Notes: generated from the sequence alone by a model not told the origin. Positions 17,576 through 26,025 are shown, numbered from the stretch's first letter. The stretch: DNA of 31,054 nt from Nostoc sp. GT001 (GCF_030382115.1 NZ_JAUDRJ010000003.1:3283734-3314787), one strand, 5' to 3'. Program-made: numbers and translations.

Positions 17576-17657
17576 AGCAAGAATCAAAGCCTATCGACCT
17601 TTCGGGGAGAGGAATGGAAGTGGGGTTTCAAGAATAAGTCACACATCGGGTTATGTT

Positions 17658-19007
17658 TTAAGTTGGATCAACTATCTTTACAGGCGCACCATCTTGCAAT
17701 CCATCACCACCACGTAACACAATGCGTTGACCGGTGCGTAAAGTGGGATGATAAATTGCGACATTTTTACCCATGTCAGAAACCATCTCGACTGGAATTT
17801 GTTTAGCTTTGCCATCTGCAACTGCAAAAACTAGCCACTCGTTTTGTCTTCTGGTTAATGCATCTCGTGATACCACAAAGCTGGAGCGATTCGAGGGCAT
17901 ATTCAAGTTACCTGCGATCGCCATTCCTGGTATTAATCCTGACGGGGGTTTGTTAATTTGGACACGCACACGCTGGCGACGTGAAGCAGTTTCGGCAGAA
18001 GGAACTACAGCAGTGATGGTGGCGCGTTGCTTCCATTGCGGTAGAGCGCGAGTTGTCAGATCGATTGTCATCCCTGGGGTAACTTTACCACTGAGTTCTT
18101 CTGGTAACTCTAGGAAAATATCGAAGCGATCGCCTGCTACTAAGGTGACAATTTCACCAGAACTTTGTACCAAATCACCATTGCTGATGTGGCGAGTCTG
18201 CACTATTCCCGATTCCGATGCCAGAATCCGCGTGCGCTGTCGGGCTAATTCTGCTTGAGCTAAGGTGGCTTTAGCTGCTTCTACATTTGCTCGTTGGGCG
18301 GCGATTTCTTCTTGAATCGGCCCAGCTTTAGCTTCGGCAAGTTCTGCCTCAGCTTCTAACCGTTCTCCTTGAATGTTATTCAATTGTGCTTGGGCTTCCA
18401 CTAACAATCTTTGAGATAAAGCACCCTCTTTAACAAGATCGCTAGTGCGTTTCAGGTTATCCTGTGCTTCCAGTTCTCGCGCCTTCGCAGATGTGACAGC
18501 CGCTTGCCGTTGAGCAATGATTTCAGGACGAGTGCCAACTTCCAAGCGTGCTAGATTGCTCCGTTGTTGTGCCAGTTGCGCTCGTGCTTGGCTAATTGCC
18601 AATTGCTGATCGGTATCATCCAGTAAAGCGATCGCCATTCCGACTTTGACGCGATCGCCTGGTTGCACTGAAATTTGCTTGACAATTCCGCCAGTTTGAG
18701 CGCGGATTGTTGACTGCTGAGTGGCTTCTACTTGTCCCAACAACTGGACACTTCTGGTAGCACTTCCACTTGCGAGGGAGATTGTTTCAATTGGCTTTGG
18801 AGGTGGCCCTTGCTGCTGTGCCACAGAAGAGGGTGGTGTGCCACCAGGAGCGAACATCCGCCAGAGGATAATGCCACCAGTTGCCAAAAATGAAATCAGC
18901 AATCTCCAGAACCAAGGTTTACCTGAGCGAGTCGGTGCTAACTCAGAAGGCACAGAACTATCTGATTGGGTTTCAACCTTTGAAACTTCAGTTTCAGAAG
19001 TATCCAT
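17658..19007 (-). CDS. RND efflux periplasmic adaptor (HlyD/AcrA family)
   Basis: A 449-residue membrane-fusion protein linking the RND pump to an outer-membrane channel. A short cytoplasmic N-terminus is followed by one membrane anchor (about 32-49, WFWRLLISFLATGGIILW). Then come the first half of the lipoyl domain (TIRAQTGGIVKQISVQPGD), a long Ala/Gln/Glu-rich coiled-coil hairpin at about 125-270, the second lipoyl half (ILASESGIVQTRHISNGD), a beta-barrel, and a membrane-proximal domain ending in VVSRDALTRRQNEWLVF. It is first in transcription, ahead of the pump gene, the usual order. There is no lipobox, so it is anchored by its N-terminal helix. Confidence 0.93.
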   Translation of the reverse strand: MDTSETEVSKVETQSDSSVPSELAPTRSGKPWFWRLLISFLATGGIILWRMFAPGGTPPSSVAQQQGPPPKPIETISLASGSATRSVQLLGQVEATQQSTIRAQTGGIVKQISVQPGDRVKVGMAIALLDDTDQQLAISQARAQLAQQRSNLARLEVGTRPEIIAQRQAAVTSAKARELEAQDNLKRTSDLVKEGALSQRLLVEAQAQLNNIQGERLEAEAELAEAKAGPIQEEIAAQRANVEAAKATLAQAELARQRTRILASESGIVQTRHISNGDLVQSSGEIVTLVAGDRFDIFLELPEELSGKVTPGMTIDLTTRALPQWKQRATITAVVPSAETASRRQRVRVQINKPPSGLIPGMAIAGNLNMPSNRSSFVVSRDALTRRQNEWLVFAVADGKAKQIPVEMVSDMGKNVAIYHPTLRTGQRIVLRGGDGLQDGAPVKIVDPT

Positions 19008-19262
19008 AGCGATTAACGGTGGGCTACTGAGGGTTAAGTACTAACTATTAACCGTTGAAAGTGAACAATGAATAGTCCAATGTTCGCTATCAACAGTCAA
19101 TTATTTAGATATAAAGTAAATTTACGTTACCTTTCTTGTAGTTTATTGGATAAATATGACAGAGAAATGTCAAAGATAGTCCGAAGAGTGGAGAGGGATG
19201 TTAGAGGATGTTTGAAAAGTCATGATTGATGTATCAAATATTTTTTACCCCACCCTAACCCT

Positions 19263-19571
19263 CCCCTTTACAACTACCCTGTACACACAAGTCTTGTCGC
19301 AGCCATATCTTTATTAATAAATCTCGCACTGCGTTCCCATCCCGCCTCGGAATAAATTCCGAGTCTCATACATAGCCCAAGTCCACTTAAGTGGACTAAA
19401 TTGATTATTCAGTCCACTGAAGTGGACTTCAGCTATTAGCCCTGAACTTTAGTTCTGGGCGGGATATCGGTAAGTATGACAGCTTAACTCTGACATCTGA
19501 CAAAAATGTGGGTAAAAGAGTTGAAACGTATGTGGAAAGCACTTGTGTGTACACCATAGCCTTGTAAAGGG
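19263..19571. mobile_element. MITE-like element with about 30-base inverted ends
   Basis: The left end CCCTTTACAAC...TGTACACACAAGT (19263-19292) is inverted at the right as ACTTGTGTGTACACC...CTTGTAAAGG (19541-19571). The roughly 310-base interior encodes nothing recognisable and contains a second palindromic element (19342-19463). A nested insertion is the simplest reading. Confidence 0.6.
19342..19463. repeat. Multi-hairpin palindromic repeat
   Basis: Flanked by CCCGCC (19342) and GGGCGGG (19457-19463). Inside are CGGAATAAATTCCG, the perfect palindrome AGTCCACTTAAGTGGACT (19380-19397), its near copy AGTCCACTGAAGTGGACT (19411-19428), and GAACTTTAGTTC. It folds into three or four adjacent hairpins closed by the outer arms. 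Confidence 0.8.
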
Positions 19572-19663
19572 GGGGATTAAGGGGGGTGATTAAAATTACA
19601 GCCAACCACTTTTCAAACAACCTCTAAGGTGTACTGAGTTTTTTCAGAAATCAAATATGAGTC

Positions 19664-19860
19664 CTATAGCACGAAAATACTTTCCCCAAGGAAACGTATA
19701 TACGACAATGCGGGATGAACTAGGAGTGTTGTACCTTGAAATTCGCTACTGCTGCCGCCATTAATCTCTCCCGGATGTGAGCTTGGTGGTCTAATGTTCC
19801 TCTTGGCAAAACCCGTGTCTCTCGTTTTGCCTGTGTAGACGTGGTTTCTAACCGCCTTTG
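19664..19860. other. Unexplained stretch with strong hairpin, possible gene remnant
   Basis: GGCAAAAC (19805-19812) and GTTTTGCC (19824-19831) form an eight-base perfect stem. On the minus strand the same stretch is an open frame of about 70 codons ending in TAG at 19664, but it has no convincing start and no recognised family. It could be the 3' end of a lost gene, an insertion-sequence end with its structured RNA, or chance. Confidence 0.3.
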
Positions 19861-20193
19861 TAACAATAGAAGCTTAATATCAATTGATAAAACTAATGAT
19901 AACTATTGATTCATTCCTTACTCAATGCATAGATTAAGAATAAATACCTATTATTCCTTGCTGAAATAGTTGATCATATAAGAAATAATTAGAGTTATTA
20001 TCTTAAATTTATTTAATTAACTAATTCCATTTTGACAGATATAACGGTAAGCTGTTTCTAACAAAATTAAATAAACATAAATTTGTATGTTCTGCGTAGG
20101 CGTCGTCCGTCGTAGACATCCCTGGGTTAACTGGGATCAACGCCAGTTGACTCAAAACCCATAGTTTTTGATGACAAATTTAGAGGTAAGTTA
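19861..20193 (+). promoter_or_regulatory. A+T-rich leader of the CO2-uptake operon, candidate LysR-type site
   Basis: About 330 bases with no gene, strongly A+T-rich from 19861 to 20095. At 19880-19910 ATCAATTGAT and a later ATTGAT form an interrupted inverted pair (ATCAAT spaced from AATGAT and ATTGAT), resembling the TCAAT/ATTGA half-sites bound by NdhR/CcmR-type LysR regulators of NDH-1MS operons. A dispersed-repeat fragment (GCGTAGGCGTCGTCCGTCG) lies at 20095-20115. GAGGT at 20183-20187 is the ribosome site of the first gene. The regulator assignment is inference. Confidence 0.4.
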
Positions 20194-22071
20194 ATGGCTC
20201 AGTTTCTACTAGAGACTGTTTGGCTAGTTCCGTGCTACGCCTTAATAGGTGGCTTGTTAGCCGTGCCTTGGTCGCCAGGGATCATTAGGAAAACGGGGCC
20301 AAGACCGGCGGGTTATCTAAACTTGGTGATGACATTTTTGGCGTTTGTACATAGTGCGATCGCCTTACAAGCAACTTGGAATTATCCAGCCCAAGAAGTA
20401 TTTATTCCGTGGTTATCTACGGCTGGTTTAGACTTAACCATTGCTTTGGATATATCCTCGGTGAGTGTCGGCGCTTTAGTTGTGATTACTGGCTTGAATT
20501 TGCTGGCGCAGATTTATGCCATCGGCTACATGGAAATGGATTGGGGTTGGGGACGCTTCTATTCTTTATTAGGATTATTTGAAGCGGGATTATGTGCCCT
20601 TGCTTTGTGTAATAATTTGTTCTTCAGCTATGTAATTTTGGAAGTCCTAACGCTAGGAACCTATCTACTAGTTGGCTTATGGTTTAGCCAACCGTTGGTA
20701 GTCTCAGGTGCGAGAGACGCTTTCTTAACTAAGCGGGTGGGAGACTTATTCTTACTGATGGGCGTGTTGGCATTATGGCCTTTAGCTGGAACTTGGAGTT
20801 ATCCAGAACTAGCTAAGTGGGCGGCTACTGCTAACGTCAACCCGACAACTATGGCACTGGTAAGTTTAGCTTTAATTGCTGGACCGATGGGTAAATGTGC
20901 CCAATTTCCCCTGCATTTATGGCTAGATGAAGCAATGGAAGGCCCTGTTCCTAGTACGATTTTGCGGAACTCGGTAGTAGTAGCTAGTGGTGCATGGGTG
21001 CTAATTAAATTGCAACCTGTGTTAACCATCTCGCCCATAGCTTCCTCGGCGATGGTTGCGATTGGTGCGGTGACAGCCGTGGGTGCTTCTTTAATTGCGA
21101 TCGCTCAAATCGATCTTAAACGCTGCCAATCTTATTCTGTCAGCGCATATATGGGTTTAATATTCATCGCTGTAGGAACGCAACAATACGAAGCGGCGCT
21201 ATTGTTAGTACTCACTCACGCCATATCCGCCGCCTTGTTGGTAATGAGTACTGGGGGAATTATTTGGAATAGCATTACCCAAGATGTTACCCAATTAGGC
21301 GGATTGTGGACGCGTCGCCCGATTTCGGCGATCGCTTTTATCGTTGGGACATTGGGATTAATTGGTTTTCCACCACTGGGTAGCTTTTGGGCGCTGGTGA
21401 AACTAGCAGATGGATTATGGGAAACGCAACCTTGGTTAGTGGGAGTAGTAATCGCGGTAAATGCTTTAACAGCCGTGAGTTTAACCAGAGAATTTAGTTT
21501 AGTTTTTGGCGGTAAAGCTAGACAAATGAGTCAGCGATCGCCGGAAGCTCACTGGCCGATGATTTTGCCAACAATGATTTTACTTGGTGTAAGTCTACAT
21601 CTTCCTTTAGTGTTGCAAAGCTTATCACTTTTACCAGATTGGGCAAGTCTAAATAAAGATGTCGCACTGCTTTTAATTTGGTCGAGTATTTTCGGTTGCA
21701 GTATCACTGGCGTGATTTATTTAAGCAATATTCCTAAACCGATTCGCCTCCCTTGGCAAGGTTTGCAGGACTTGTTCGCATACGACTTTTACACCCCCAA
21801 ACTCTATAAAATGACCATAATTTTTGGAGTTGCCAAAATTTCCCAACTTGCCGATATGATTGACCGCTTTGTAGTCGATGGCATCGTTAACTTCGTTGGT
21901 TTATTTTCGCTATTAGGTGGTGAAGGTCTTAAATACAGCACCTCTGGACAAACCCAATTTTATGCATTCACTGTTCTTTTAGGAGTGAGTTTTTTAGGAA
22001 TGTGGGTAACTTGGCCATTTTGGGGAATGCAATTTTTAAATATGGTTTTTCAAATCTCGACAATTGGATAG
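20194..22071 (+). CDS. ndhF: NDH-1 subunit NdhF, CO2-uptake type (NdhF3/NdhF4)
   Basis: A 625-residue antiporter-like membrane subunit of the NDH-1MS complexes, which couple ferredoxin-driven proton pumping to CO2 hydration in the thylakoid membrane. About 15 membrane helices are visible. The conserved antiporter core is present (FFSYVILEVLTLGTYLLVGLW, RVGDLFLLMGVLAL, GKCAQFPLHLWLDEAMEGP). Instead of the HAATMVAAG sequence of respiratory NdhF it reads ILRNSVVVASGAW, which marks the CO2-uptake class. GAGGT precedes the ATG by seven bases. It is first in a plus-strand operon, 51 bases before the carbonic anhydrase. Whether it is F3 (low-CO2 inducible) or F4 (constitutive) cannot be settled by eye. 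Confidence 0.9.
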   Translation: MAQFLLETVWLVPCYALIGGLLAVPWSPGIIRKTGPRPAGYLNLVMTFLAFVHSAIALQATWNYPAQEVFIPWLSTAGLDLTIALDISSVSVGALVVITGLNLLAQIYAIGYMEMDWGWGRFYSLLGLFEAGLCALALCNNLFFSYVILEVLTLGTYLLVGLWFSQPLVVSGARDAFLTKRVGDLFLLMGVLALWPLAGTWSYPELAKWAATANVNPTTMALVSLALIAGPMGKCAQFPLHLWLDEAMEGPVPSTILRNSVVVASGAWVLIKLQPVLTISPIASSAMVAIGAVTAVGASLIAIAQIDLKRCQSYSVSAYMGLIFIAVGTQQYEAALLLVLTHAISAALLVMSTGGIIWNSITQDVTQLGGLWTRRPISAIAFIVGTLGLIGFPPLGSFWALVKLADGLWETQPWLVGVVIAVNALTAVSLTREFSLVFGGKARQMSQRSPEAHWPMILPTMILLGVSLHLPLVLQSLSLLPDWASLNKDVALLLIWSSIFGCSITGVIYLSNIPKPIRLPWQGLQDLFAYDFYTPKLYKMTIIFGVAKISQLADMIDRFVVDGIVNFVGLFSLLGGEGLKYSTSGQTQFYAFTVLLGVSFLGMWVTWPFWGMQFLNMVFQISTIG

Positions 22072-22122
22072 GAGTAACTATCCTACTAAAAGCTAACAGT
22101 TTAATATTGTGAGGAGAATTTC

Positions 22123-22836
22123 ATGAGCATACAAGATCCCCAAATCAATCTTTCCAGAAGAGGTTTATTGAAGTTTGGTGCAGGTGCGATCGGTACAGGT
22201 GTATTGACAGCCGGACTTGGTTCAAACTTGCTTGCAGCCGAAACAAAACCAGCACAAGATGAGATTACCCCCGATAAGGCACTGCAAGAATTATTAGATG
22301 GAAATGACAGATTTGTTAAAGCAAAACGCCGCAATCCCAACCAAAATCAATCACGTTTAGTCGAAGTTGCCAAAGGTCAAAATCCCTTTGCTTCTATTCT
22401 AGGCTGTGCAGATTCACGAGTACCTTCAGAGATTGTTTTTGACCAAGGACTTGGAGATTTATTTGTCTGCCGTATAGCTGGTAATATTGCCACAACACAG
22501 CTAATTGGTAGTTTAGAATTTGGCAGCTTAGTATTAGGCACTAAAGTCATTATGGTCATGGGGCATGAAAGATGCGGTGCAGTAGAGGCGGCAATTAAAG
22601 GTGCTCAAGTACCAGGGCGAATTGGAAGTTTGCTTGAAGCTATTAAACCAAGTGTAGAAAGCTCAAAAGAGCAATCAGGAGATAAGCTAGAAAATGCTTG
22701 TAAAGCAAATATTTTAGCGCAAGTTGAAAAATTGAAATCATCGGCAGTTTTATCTGAGTTAATCAAAGCAGAAAAGCTGAAAATAGTCGGTGGCTATTAC
22801 GATTTAGATACCGGAAAAATTAACGTAGTCAGTTAG
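22123..22836 (+). CDS. Tat-exported beta-class carbonic anhydrase
   Basis: A 237-residue beta-carbonic anhydrase interconverting CO2 and bicarbonate. The zinc site is complete: C95 in ILGCADSRVP with the D97-R99 dyad, and H148 and C151 in GHERCGAVEAAI. FVCRIAGNIA is also diagnostic. The N-terminus is a twin-arginine signal: SRRGLLKFGAGAIGTG at 11-26, a hydrophobic run, and a likely cleavage near LLAA-E (about 38-39). This predicts folded export to the thylakoid lumen or periplasm. GAGGAG precedes the ATG. It lies between ndhF and ndhD on the same strand, so co-expression with the CO2-uptake complex is very likely. It resembles the EcaB type reported to work with NDH-1MS in Synechocystis; orthology is not proven here. 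Confidence 0.92.
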   Translation: MSIQDPQINLSRRGLLKFGAGAIGTGVLTAGLGSNLLAAETKPAQDEITPDKALQELLDGNDRFVKAKRRNPNQNQSRLVEVAKGQNPFASILGCADSRVPSEIVFDQGLGDLFVCRIAGNIATTQLIGSLEFGSLVLGTKVIMVMGHERCGAVEAAIKGAQVPGRIGSLLEAIKPSVESSKEQSGDKLENACKANILAQVEKLKSSAVLSELIKAEKLKIVGGYYDLDTGKINVVS

Positions 22837-22869
22837 CTTTTTTGTCCTTTGTCATTAGTTACTTTAAAT

Positions 22870-22975
22870 CTCGTTCCCAGTCTTCGACTGGGAATGCAAA
22901 TTTCAGAGGCTCTGCCTCACGAATTCGCGGCAGAGCCGCAATGATGTGCGTTTCCAATCTCTGACTGAAAACGAG
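22870..22975. repeat. Three-hairpin dispersed repeat within the operon
   Basis: Outer arms CTCGTT and AACGAG enclose a TTCCCAGTC/GACTGGGAA stem (22874-22894) and a GGCTCTGCC/GGCAGAGCC stem (22908-22937). It lies in the 182-base gap between the carbonic anhydrase and ndhD, and could attenuate or process the transcript. Confidence 0.85.
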
Positions 22976-23018
22976 AAAAACTATAACAATTACCAATTTT
23001 CCTAAATCCTAAATTACC

Positions 23019-24515
23019 ATGTTAAGTGTTTTGATTTGGCTCCCGATTTTAGCCGCCGCTCTTATAGCAATATTACCCGTAAGCTTCCCTAATCATCGTA
23101 TTCGTTTAACAGCATTAATTTTTTCTGGAATAGTTCTTTTTTGGAACCTGTTTATCCTGCTAAAATTTGATATTAGCAATCCAGGAATGCAATTTAAAGA
23201 GTATTTACCCTGGAATGAAACCCTTGGCTTGAGCTATCAATTAGGTGTTGATGGGCTTTCTATCTTGATGTTGGTGTTAAATAGCCTGCTCACCTGGATT
23301 TCGATTTACAGTAGCAATAAAGAAACTGAACGTCCTCGGCTGTTCTACTCGATGATTTTATTAGTTAGTGGAGGAGTCGCAGGTGCTTTTCTCGCGGAGA
23401 ATTTGCTGCTATTCTTCTTATTCTACGAACTAGAATTAATCCCCTTCTATTTGCTAATTTCCATTTGGGGAGGGACAAAACGGGGTTATGCTGGGATGAA
23501 ATTCCTGATTTATACTGCTGTTTCGGGAGCCTTGATTCTGGCGACATTCTTGGGTATGGTGTGGCTGAGTGGTTCTACCAATTTTGCTTTTGATGCAGTC
23601 TCTACAGAAAATCTGTCAACAACAAAGCAAATCCTTTTGCTAGCAGGAATAATATTAGGTTTTGGCATTAAAATTCCCTTAATTCCCTTCCATACTTGGC
23701 TACCCGATGCTTATGTTGAGGCTTCAGCGCCAATTGCCATTCTTCTCGGTGGCGTGTTAGCAAAGCTGGGAACTTATGGACTGCTGCGATTTGGGTTGGG
23801 TATGTTTCCCCATGCTTGGAGCATTATTGCACCGACTTTAGCAATTTGGGGAGCAATCAGCGCTATCTATGGGGCAGTAATTGCGATCGCTCAAACAGAT
23901 ATCAAGCGTATGGTAGCATATAGTTCCGTTGGTCACATGGGCTATATCTTGCTAGCTGGTGCTGCTAGTACTCCCTTAGCACTCGTTGGTGCAGTCGCCC
24001 AAATGTTTAGCCACGGTATCATCTTGGCAATTCTCTTCCACTTGGTGGGAGTCGTAGAAGCCAAAGTCGGTACCCGCGAGTTAGATAAACTCAACGGTTT
24101 AATGAGTCCCATACGCGGCTTACCCCTAATTAGCGCTTTACTAGTTTTAAGTGGGATGGCTAGCGCAGGTATTCCCGGTTTAACAGGATTCATCGCGGAA
24201 TTTATCGTCTTTCAAGGTAGCTTCTCTGCCTTTCCCATCCCAACCATTTTGTGTGTAGTAGCTAGTGGATTAACCGCAGTTTATTTTCTCATCCTCCTGA
24301 ACCGCACTTGTTTTGGCAGACTTGATAACTTAGCTTACTATCCCAAAGTTCTTTGGTCTGAGAAAATCCCAGCTTTAATTTTGGCAGCTTTCATTATCTT
24401 TTTGGGAGTGCAACCCACTTGGTTAGTGCGTTGGAGTGAATCTACAACTACAACAATGGTGGCTGCAATTCCCTCTTTGGAAAAAACCGTAATCTCTGAA
24501 GTCGCCCTGAAATAG
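23019..24515 (+). CDS. ndhD: NDH-1 subunit NdhD, CO2-uptake type (NdhD3/NdhD4)
   Basis: A 498-residue antiporter-like proton-pumping subunit with about 14 membrane helices. The conserved glutamate segment LFYELELIPFYLL, the loop IPFHTWLPDAYVEASAP, and the lysine-bearing AQTDIKRMVAYSSVGHMGY are all present, as in complex I NuoM/NdhD. Its place between a CO2-uptake NdhF and a CO2-hydration protein assigns it to the distal NDH-1MS module rather than the respiratory NdhD1/D2 class. ATG at 23019 follows a repeat-filled gap; no strong ribosome site is visible. Complete, with no breaks. Confidence 0.92.
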   Translation: MLSVLIWLPILAAALIAILPVSFPNHRIRLTALIFSGIVLFWNLFILLKFDISNPGMQFKEYLPWNETLGLSYQLGVDGLSILMLVLNSLLTWISIYSSNKETERPRLFYSMILLVSGGVAGAFLAENLLLFFLFYELELIPFYLLISIWGGTKRGYAGMKFLIYTAVSGALILATFLGMVWLSGSTNFAFDAVSTENLSTTKQILLLAGIILGFGIKIPLIPFHTWLPDAYVEASAPIAILLGGVLAKLGTYGLLRFGLGMFPHAWSIIAPTLAIWGAISAIYGAVIAIAQTDIKRMVAYSSVGHMGYILLAGAASTPLALVGAVAQMFSHGIILAILFHLVGVVEAKVGTRELDKLNGLMSPIRGLPLISALLVLSGMASAGIPGLTGFIAEFIVFQGSFSAFPIPTILCVVASGLTAVYFLILLNRTCFGRLDNLAYYPKVLWSEKIPALILAAFIIFLGVQPTWLVRWSESTTTTMVAAIPSLEKTVISEVALK

Positions 24516-24535
24516 AAAATACATCAAAACACTTG

Positions 24536-24634
24536 TAGAGATGGCGATTTATCGCGTCTTAAAATCTATCCCTCCAAACGCGAGAAATTGCGTTTCAAAA
24601 CCTATCCCCCAGACGCGATAAATCGCGTCTCTAG
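24536..24634. repeat. Inverted dispersed repeat between ndhD and the CO2-hydration gene
   Basis: The left arm GAGATGGCGATTTATCGCG and the right arm AGACGCGATAAATCGCGTCT are inverted copies, with AACGCGAGAAATTGCGTTT between them. Same family as 11523-11572 and 30223-30242. It fills almost all of the 134-base gap. Confidence 0.85.
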
Positions 24635-24649
24635 CAATTTACTATTACT

Positions 24650-25957
24650 ATGACAGCAATTAAAACAGCAATTAAATTACCTCCTTCTAATCATGAATTT
24701 GCTGATGTAATTCACCGCTTAGAAGCTGGCGGTGCAATGTTACCCGATACTCCAGAAAATTTGATGCAAATCATCGGTTTATACAAAGCTTATGCCGTGC
24801 CGATGGATTTCTACTGGCGTGACCTACTTTATATTGCCGAACGCGAATTTTTAAACCCGTTACCGTTTTTTAAATACTTCTTACCCAAAGAGTATTTAGA
24901 ACTGCATAATCATTACGCTGGCGATGATGCCGATTTACGAATTTGGCGCGGTGAAGCTACTGCACATCCAGAACTTTTGGCATTTATCGAAAAGGGTGAA
25001 ACCTTCAAAATGCCGAAGTTGTTGCATCACTTGTTCCACGATCGCATTAACATGGAATTTGCGGAAGCTTGTATGCGGGCGATGCTGTGGCACAGAGGGA
25101 TGGGTGGACAATTTGACCCTTACCTAGATTCAGACGAATACAAAGCCAACGCCGACAGGGCAATTAAAGCTTATTTCCAAGGAAACCCCGTCATGCTGGG
25201 GCTTTACAAGCTGTTCCCCGATATGTTTTTGGAACAGTGCCGCCAGATGTCATACTACGCTAATCTGGGCTTATTCTGGGAAATCATGGCCCCAGTATTC
25301 TTTGAAATGTCTGATCGCTATGATGAAGGTACCATTAGCAGTGTTCCAGAGGCAATGAGCTTCTTAGTTAATGGTATATTTGCGATCGCAGGTCGTCCCA
25401 TTTACCATCACGTTTATATTCGTGGTGAATGCTACGAAATTGTCCCCAAATCTAAGGGTTTCATGTGGTTATACGAAGCCGCATTACCATACGTAGAAGC
25501 AGTTTTCTACCGCACTGCACCCTTCCGAGGCACAAAATCTTATAATGCTCAAGCGCGTCAAGTACCAGAAGACCAGAAAGACTTTCACTATGGTATTCTT
25601 TACGCTGATGTATTTCCAGTGGGTACTGCTGGCATTCCCCCCACATTATTAATGCAAGATATGTTGCATTTTTTGCCACCATATCTTATTGATTATTACA
25701 GCCAACATTGCCGGGGTGAAGAAGATATGTTGATTCAGTTAGGAGTGAGTTTTCAACGGTCAATGTACTGTGTCACTTCTGCGGTAATTCAAGCTTTGCG
25801 AACTGCACTTTTATATCCTTTAGATGACCAAAATCCCAAGCATTTACAAGCTAATCGAGACTTTTTTGAAATGCAGCTAAATCGCTTTACCCGTGCTGAC
25901 TACAACATTCGTGATGCTGCCCGTTTAGGGAGCATTCAAAGTCAAGATTATCGATAA
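24650..25957 (+). CDS. CO2-hydration protein of NDH-1MS (CupA/CupB, ChpY/ChpX)
   Basis: A 435-residue peripheral subunit that sits on the cytoplasmic side of NDH-1MS and converts CO2 to bicarbonate with a membrane-coupled zinc site. No membrane helix is evident. The central histidine-rich segment KLLHHLFHDRIN (H126, H127, H130, R132) is a good candidate for the metal region, and QMSYYANLGLFWEIMAPVFF plus TAPFRGTKSYNAQARQVPED are typical of the family. It is the last operon gene. A cupS gene, normally next to cupA in the low-CO2-inducible operon, does not follow, which mildly favours the CupB type or a relocated cupS. A or B is left open. Confidence 0.9.
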   Translation: MTAIKTAIKLPPSNHEFADVIHRLEAGGAMLPDTPENLMQIIGLYKAYAVPMDFYWRDLLYIAEREFLNPLPFFKYFLPKEYLELHNHYAGDDADLRIWRGEATAHPELLAFIEKGETFKMPKLLHHLFHDRINMEFAEACMRAMLWHRGMGGQFDPYLDSDEYKANADRAIKAYFQGNPVMLGLYKLFPDMFLEQCRQMSYYANLGLFWEIMAPVFFEMSDRYDEGTISSVPEAMSFLVNGIFAIAGRPIYHHVYIRGECYEIVPKSKGFMWLYEAALPYVEAVFYRTAPFRGTKSYNAQARQVPEDQKDFHYGILYADVFPVGTAGIPPTLLMQDMLHFLPPYLIDYYSQHCRGEEDMLIQLGVSFQRSMYCVTSAVIQALRTALLYPLDDQNPKHLQANRDFFEMQLNRFTRADYNIRDAARLGSIQSQDYR

Positions 25958-25978
25958 AATATCTCCATCTAAAACCTT

Positions 25979-26019
25979 TGTAGAGACGTAGCAGTGTACG
26001 TCTCTACATTCATTTTTTT
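25979..26019 (+). terminator. Hairpin and T-tract terminator of the CO2-uptake operon
   Basis: TGTAGAGACGT (25979-25989) and ACGTCTCTACA (25998-26008) form a perfect 11-base stem with an eight-base loop, followed closely by CATTCATTTTTTT. It begins 21 bases after the last stop codon. Confidence 0.75.
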
Positions 26020-26025
26020 GCAAAT

